A stretch of DNA of 7,404 nt from Gammaproteobacteria bacterium (GTDB lineage Bacteria > Pseudomonadota > Gammaproteobacteria > Steroidobacterales > Steroidobacteraceae), in NCBI GenBank assembly GCA_003165495.1, contig PMMB01000158.1, positions 3,686 to 11,089 on the forward strand, given 5' to 3'. Positions 4,873-7,404 of this stretch are shown in pieces; within the stretch, counting starts at the first letter, position 1; each line of letters opens with the position of its first letter. The position numbers and the translations under genes are program-made. The notes under the pieces were generated by a model that saw nothing but the letters and a program-made list of their open reading frames with translations, did not search any database and was not told the DNA's origin.

Positions 4873-7404
4873 TCAGAATTTCCCGTAATAGCCTTCTTTC
4901 AGCGCATCGAAGAGATTGGCGGCGGTGTGCATTTCGCCGTCGTATTCGATCTCCTGATCGCCCCTCGCTTCGACTTCAGTGCCATCCTCCAGCGTGAATA
5001 CGTAGGTGGTGTTCTTGAGGTCGTCTTCTTTGACCAATACACCCTGGAATGCTTCCGGATTGAAGCGGAACGTCGTACAGCCCTTGAGACCCTGATCAAA
5101 GGCATACATGTAGATGTCTTTGAAATCCTCGTACTTGTAGTCGGTCGGAACATTCGCCGTCTTGGATATCGACGAATCCACCCACAGTTGCGCCGCCGCC
5201 TGGACATCGACGTGTTCCTTGGGGCCGATGTTGTCCGCGGAGATGAAATAATCGGGCAGCTTTTCCGCCGGATTCTGCGAATCCGGCATGGCGCGGGAAT
5301 TCACCATTTCGCGGTACGCCAGCAGCTCGAAAGAGAACACGTCGATCTTCTCTTTGGACTTCTTGCCTTCACGGATCACATTGCGGAAATAATGATGCGC
5401 GAACGAGGGCTCGATGCCGTTCGATGCGTTGTTGGCGAGCGACAGTGAGATCGTGCCCGTCGGAGCGATCGACGTGTGATGCGTAAAGCGCGCACCGACT
5501 TCGGCGAGTTCATCCACCAATTCGGGCGAAGCCTCGGCGATTCGCTGCATATACCGGCTGTAGCGGGCATGCAGAACCCTGCCTGAGACCCGCGCGCCGA
5601 CGCGCCAGCCGTCCTTGACCATCTCAGGACGCTTGCGCAGCATCGCGCGCGTGACCGTGAACTCTTCGTTCATGATCGGCGCCGGGCCCTTCTCGCGCGC
5701 CAGATCGAGTGCGGCTTCCCAGCCGGCCACGGCCATTTCCCGAGATACATTTTGGGAAAACGCCACCGATTTCTTCGAGCCGTATTTCATGCACAGCAGG
5801 GTCATGGCCGAGCCCAAACCTAAGAAACCCATGCCGTGGCGGCGTTTGCGCATGATTTCGGCGCGTTGCTGCGCCAACGGCAAGCCATTGATCTCGACCA
5901 CGTTGTCGAGCATGCGCGTGAACACCTTCACGACTTTGCGATAGGTTTCCCAATCGAAGCGGGCGTTCTCAGTGAACGGTTCGACCACGAATTTAGTTAG
6001 ATTGACCGAGCCCAGGAGGCATGAGCCATAGGGCGGAAGTGGTTGTTCGCCACACTGCCCTGTCACGAGGCCGTTAAATATGACGGTGTTGCAATCCTCT
6101 TGCGTGGTATCGAAGACGGCTTCCCGTCCCACGTAGGTGATCTCGGCGATTCGGCTCGTGAAACGCTGCGATTTATTTAGCGCTTTTCCTTCAACCCATC
6201 GCGCGTATTTCGCGTTCTTCTCTTCCGTCAGGAATCCAATGTCCGCCATGAAATACTCACGCGATTCGCCATCGACAATCAACTCATAGTCCGCGCCGCA
6301 TGCGTACTCTTTCTTGCCACCTTTGCCGTCGGGTAGGAGACGGCTGCTCGCCTCGCGGCGCTTCAACACGCGCGCGAAAATGCCGAAATTCGCCAACAGC
6401 ATCTGCACGTCCTTGAGCAGTGACGGATGGCTGGACGCGAGTCGCACCGAGCAGCTCGTGCTGTTATCGCCCGAGATGTTCACCGTGCCGTCCGCCTGGA
6501 ACAGCGCGCGCAGATAACCTTTGACGCAGTCCTCGCTGCCGCGCCAGACGATTTCCGGAACCTTGAGCTTGGTCTCGGCTGTGAATCCGTACTGCGCCAG
6601 CACACGAGCGAGAATCACCGAACGGATCATCACCAGATTGCGCGCCGGCACCGCAACTGAGCCCACCTGGTAGTTCCTCGGGGTTGCGGCGAATCCGGCA
6701 ATCAAGGAGTTGACATAGCCGACCACGGTGTCGGCGACGGCGCGGTCGGCTCCCCACAGATTGACGACCGCCGCCTCCTTGCCCTTGCCGCGATTCGTGA
6801 AATGACCATCACCCGTGAGCAAGCCCAACAACTGCCCGAGCTCGGCGCTGCCGCAGCCGCCGAACTGCCCCTTTCCGGACTGAATCAGCAACTCATCGCC
6901 AGGCTTGAGATCTTTGAGCTTGATCTTGCCGCGACTCGTATAGAAGTCGTGCCATTCGGTCGCCTTGACCTCATAGCCGTCCTGCGTCACAACGCGGTAA
7001 ACATCCGCGGACGATGAAGTCATGAAAGCCGGAACGGCCGGCCGCACCGCCACGCCCTTGCCCTCGCCTAGGGCCCGGCCATCGACGGTCGCCTGAATGT
7101 CGACCCGCGCGGCGTACAGCTCGCCGATCCGCACCATGCCGAATTGCGTCGCCAGACGGGTGTCCGCAGTCACGCAGGGATTTGTGGCGCGAATGTTCTC
7201 GGTCCACCAGTTGTTGTTCATCTCGTTGACTTTATCGACGAGGATGAAGCCCGGCTCGGCAAAGTCGTAGGTGGAGGACATGATCACATCCCACACGCGG
7301 CGCGCCGGCAAAGTCTTGTAGATTTTGCAGGCAACCAGGCCTTCCTCGTTCGCGACATACCCTTCCGTATACGGCCATTCGCGCCACACATACTTCGAGG
7401 CGTC
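4873..7404 (-). CDS. nrdJa: Adenosylcobalamin-dependent ribonucleotide reductase, main part NrdJa, with in-frame intein; N-terminus outside window
   Basis: Reduces ribonucleotides to deoxyribonucleotides using a radical generated from adenosylcobalamin, independent of oxygen. The frame is open to the window edge. 843 residues are visible: 76 of N-extein, 374 of intein and 393 of C-extein. After removal of the intein the active-site motif NPCGEQPLPPYGSC is restored. The thiyl-radical Cys is encoded at 6054-6052 and the catalytic Glu at 6048-6046. A second Cys 11 residues on (6021-6019) corresponds in spacing to Cys408/Cys419 of the Lactobacillus leichmannii enzyme, i.e. the radical Cys and one of the redox pair. 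Further landmarks are PTGTIS (5463-5446, phosphate binding), SSISKTANVP (5175-5146) and GCTTFRFN (5082-5059). The protein ends in YYGKF without a Cys tail, because that function sits in the next gene. The N-terminal region, first redox Cys and promoter are not visible. Confidence 0.95.
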   Translation of the reverse strand, partial: DASKYVWREWPYTEGYVANEEGLVACKIYKTLPARRVWDVIMSSTYDFAEPGFILVDKVNEMNNNWWTENIRATNPCVTADTRLATQFGMVRIGELYAARVDIQATVDGRALGEGKGVAVRPAVPAFMTSSSADVYRVVTQDGYEVKATEWHDFYTSRGKIKLKDLKPGDELLIQSGKGQFGGCGSAELGQLLGLLTGDGHFTNRGKGKEAAVVNLWGADRAVADTVVGYVNSLIAGFAATPRNYQVGSVAVPARNLVMIRSVILARVLAQYGFTAETKLKVPEIVWRGSEDCVKGYLRALFQADGTVNISGDNSTSCSVRLASSHPSLLKDVQMLLANFGIFARVLKRREASSRLLPDGKGGKKEYACGADYELIVDGESREYFMADIGFLTEEKNAKYARWVEGKALNKSQRFTSRIAEITYVGREAVFDTTQEDCNTVIFNGLVTGQCGEQPLPPYGSCLLGSVNLTKFVVEPFTENARFDWETYRKVVKVFTRMLDNVVEINGLPLAQQRAEIMRKRRHGMGFLGLGSAMTLLCMKYGSKKSVAFSQNVSREMAVAGWEAALDLAREKGPAPIMNEEFTVTRAMLRKRPEMVKDGWRVGARVSGRVLHARYSRYMQRIAEASPELVDELAEVGARFTHHTSIAPTGTISLSLANNASNGIEPSFAHHYFRNVIREGKKSKEKIDVFSFELLAYREMVNSRAMPDSQNPAEKLPDYFISADNIGPKEHVDVQAAAQLWVDSSISKTANVPTDYKYEDFKDIYMYAFDQGLKGCTTFRFNPEAFQGVLVKEDDLKNTTYVFTLEDGTEVEARGDQEIEYDGEMHTAANLFDALKEGYYGKF
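6055..7176 (-). mobile_element. Large intein in NrdJa, inserted before the thiyl-radical cysteine
   Basis: A 374-residue protein-splicing element fused in frame. Block A begins with the nucleophile Cys1 (CVTADTRLA). Block B (about intein residues 67-98) has the expected TxxH as T73-E-W-H76, followed by LKDLKPGDELLI. Blocks C and E are LAGLIDADG motifs of a homing endonuclease. Block F reads VFDTTQEDCNTVIFNG and block G NGLVTGQ, followed by Cys+1 of the host. The ends are set by the host motif: only removal from this Cys to this Gln restores NPCGEQ. The terminal pair is Gly-Gln rather than His-Asn, and the block F His is replaced by Asn. Gln-ending inteins that splice are known, for example in a Chilo iridescent virus reductase. 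By eye its base composition does not stand out from the host gene. Splicing is inferred from the intact host motifs. Confidence 0.95.
6205..6858 (-). other. LAGLIDADG homing endonuclease domain of the intein (approximate limits)
   Basis: Two LAGLIDADG helices are visible: ELGQLLGLLTGDG at 6843-6805 and GYLRALFQADG at 6519-6487. Each keeps its acidic catalytic residue (Asp at 6810-6808 and at 6492-6490). The region between and after them is open and of normal length, with no stop or frameshift, so the domain may still cut intein-less nrdJ alleles. Limits are estimates taken from the gap between block B and block F. Confidence 0.85.

Noticed and set aside
4295..4888. A 197-codon open frame on the plus strand opposite nrdJb
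   Set aside because: It mirrors the coding frame of nrdJb and has no features of its own.
6055..7176. The insertion in nrdJ as a group II intron or transposon rather than an intein
   Set aside because: It is in frame throughout, begins with Cys, carries intein blocks A, B, F and G around LAGLIDADG motifs, and lacks terminal repeats or target duplications.
7177..7404. A cobalamin riboswitch or NrdR box controlling nrdJ
   Set aside because: The gene start is outside the window and this stretch is coding, so no such element can be assessed here.

Overview
The window looks like a chromosomal segment from a GC-rich Gram-negative bacterium, most probably a gammaproteobacterium. The support for this is a PpnN very close to the E. 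coli YgdH type, a class II ribonucleotide reductase split in two as in Pseudomonas (NrdJa/NrdJb), a MltD-type lytic transglycosylase, and a small periplasmic L,D-transpeptidase. The species cannot be named from this sequence. Coding density is close to total; the only intergenic stretch longer than 10 bases is 1576-1646, and no stretch of 300 bases lacks a gene.

Layout from right to left on the minus strand. 7404-4873 is the adenosylcobalamin-dependent ribonucleotide reductase large part (nrdJa), open at the window edge and interrupted in frame by a 374-residue intein (7176-6055). 4870-4166 is its partner nrdJb, with a TSCPD-like domain and a cysteine-rich tail. 4188-2206 is a MltD-like membrane-bound or periplasmic lytic transglycosylase with LysM repeats. 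Its GTG start overlaps the end of nrdJb, so the three genes look like one transcription unit. A plus-strand lipoprotein gene (1647-2219) runs into the end of mltD with a 14-base tail-to-tail overlap. Divergent from the lipoprotein gene, a second minus-strand unit holds an L,D-transpeptidase (about 1575-1072) followed after 10 bases by ppnN (1061-1, cut by the window edge).

Functionally, nrdJa/nrdJb make deoxyribonucleotides without needing oxygen. MltD and the L,D-transpeptidase remodel peptidoglycan. PpnN splits nucleoside monophosphates to base and ribose 5-phosphate and in E. coli is tuned by (p)ppGpp. The lipoprotein is of unknown function.

The most notable element is the intein. It sits exactly in front of the thiyl-radical cysteine of the reductase (N-P | C-G-E), so its +1 splicing nucleophile is also the catalytic cysteine of the host. 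Its C-terminus is atypical: it ends in Gly-Gln instead of His-Asn and also lacks the usual block F histidine. Its LAGLIDADG endonuclease domain appears intact. No RNA genes, CRISPR arrays, insertion sequences or clear rho-independent terminators were seen.
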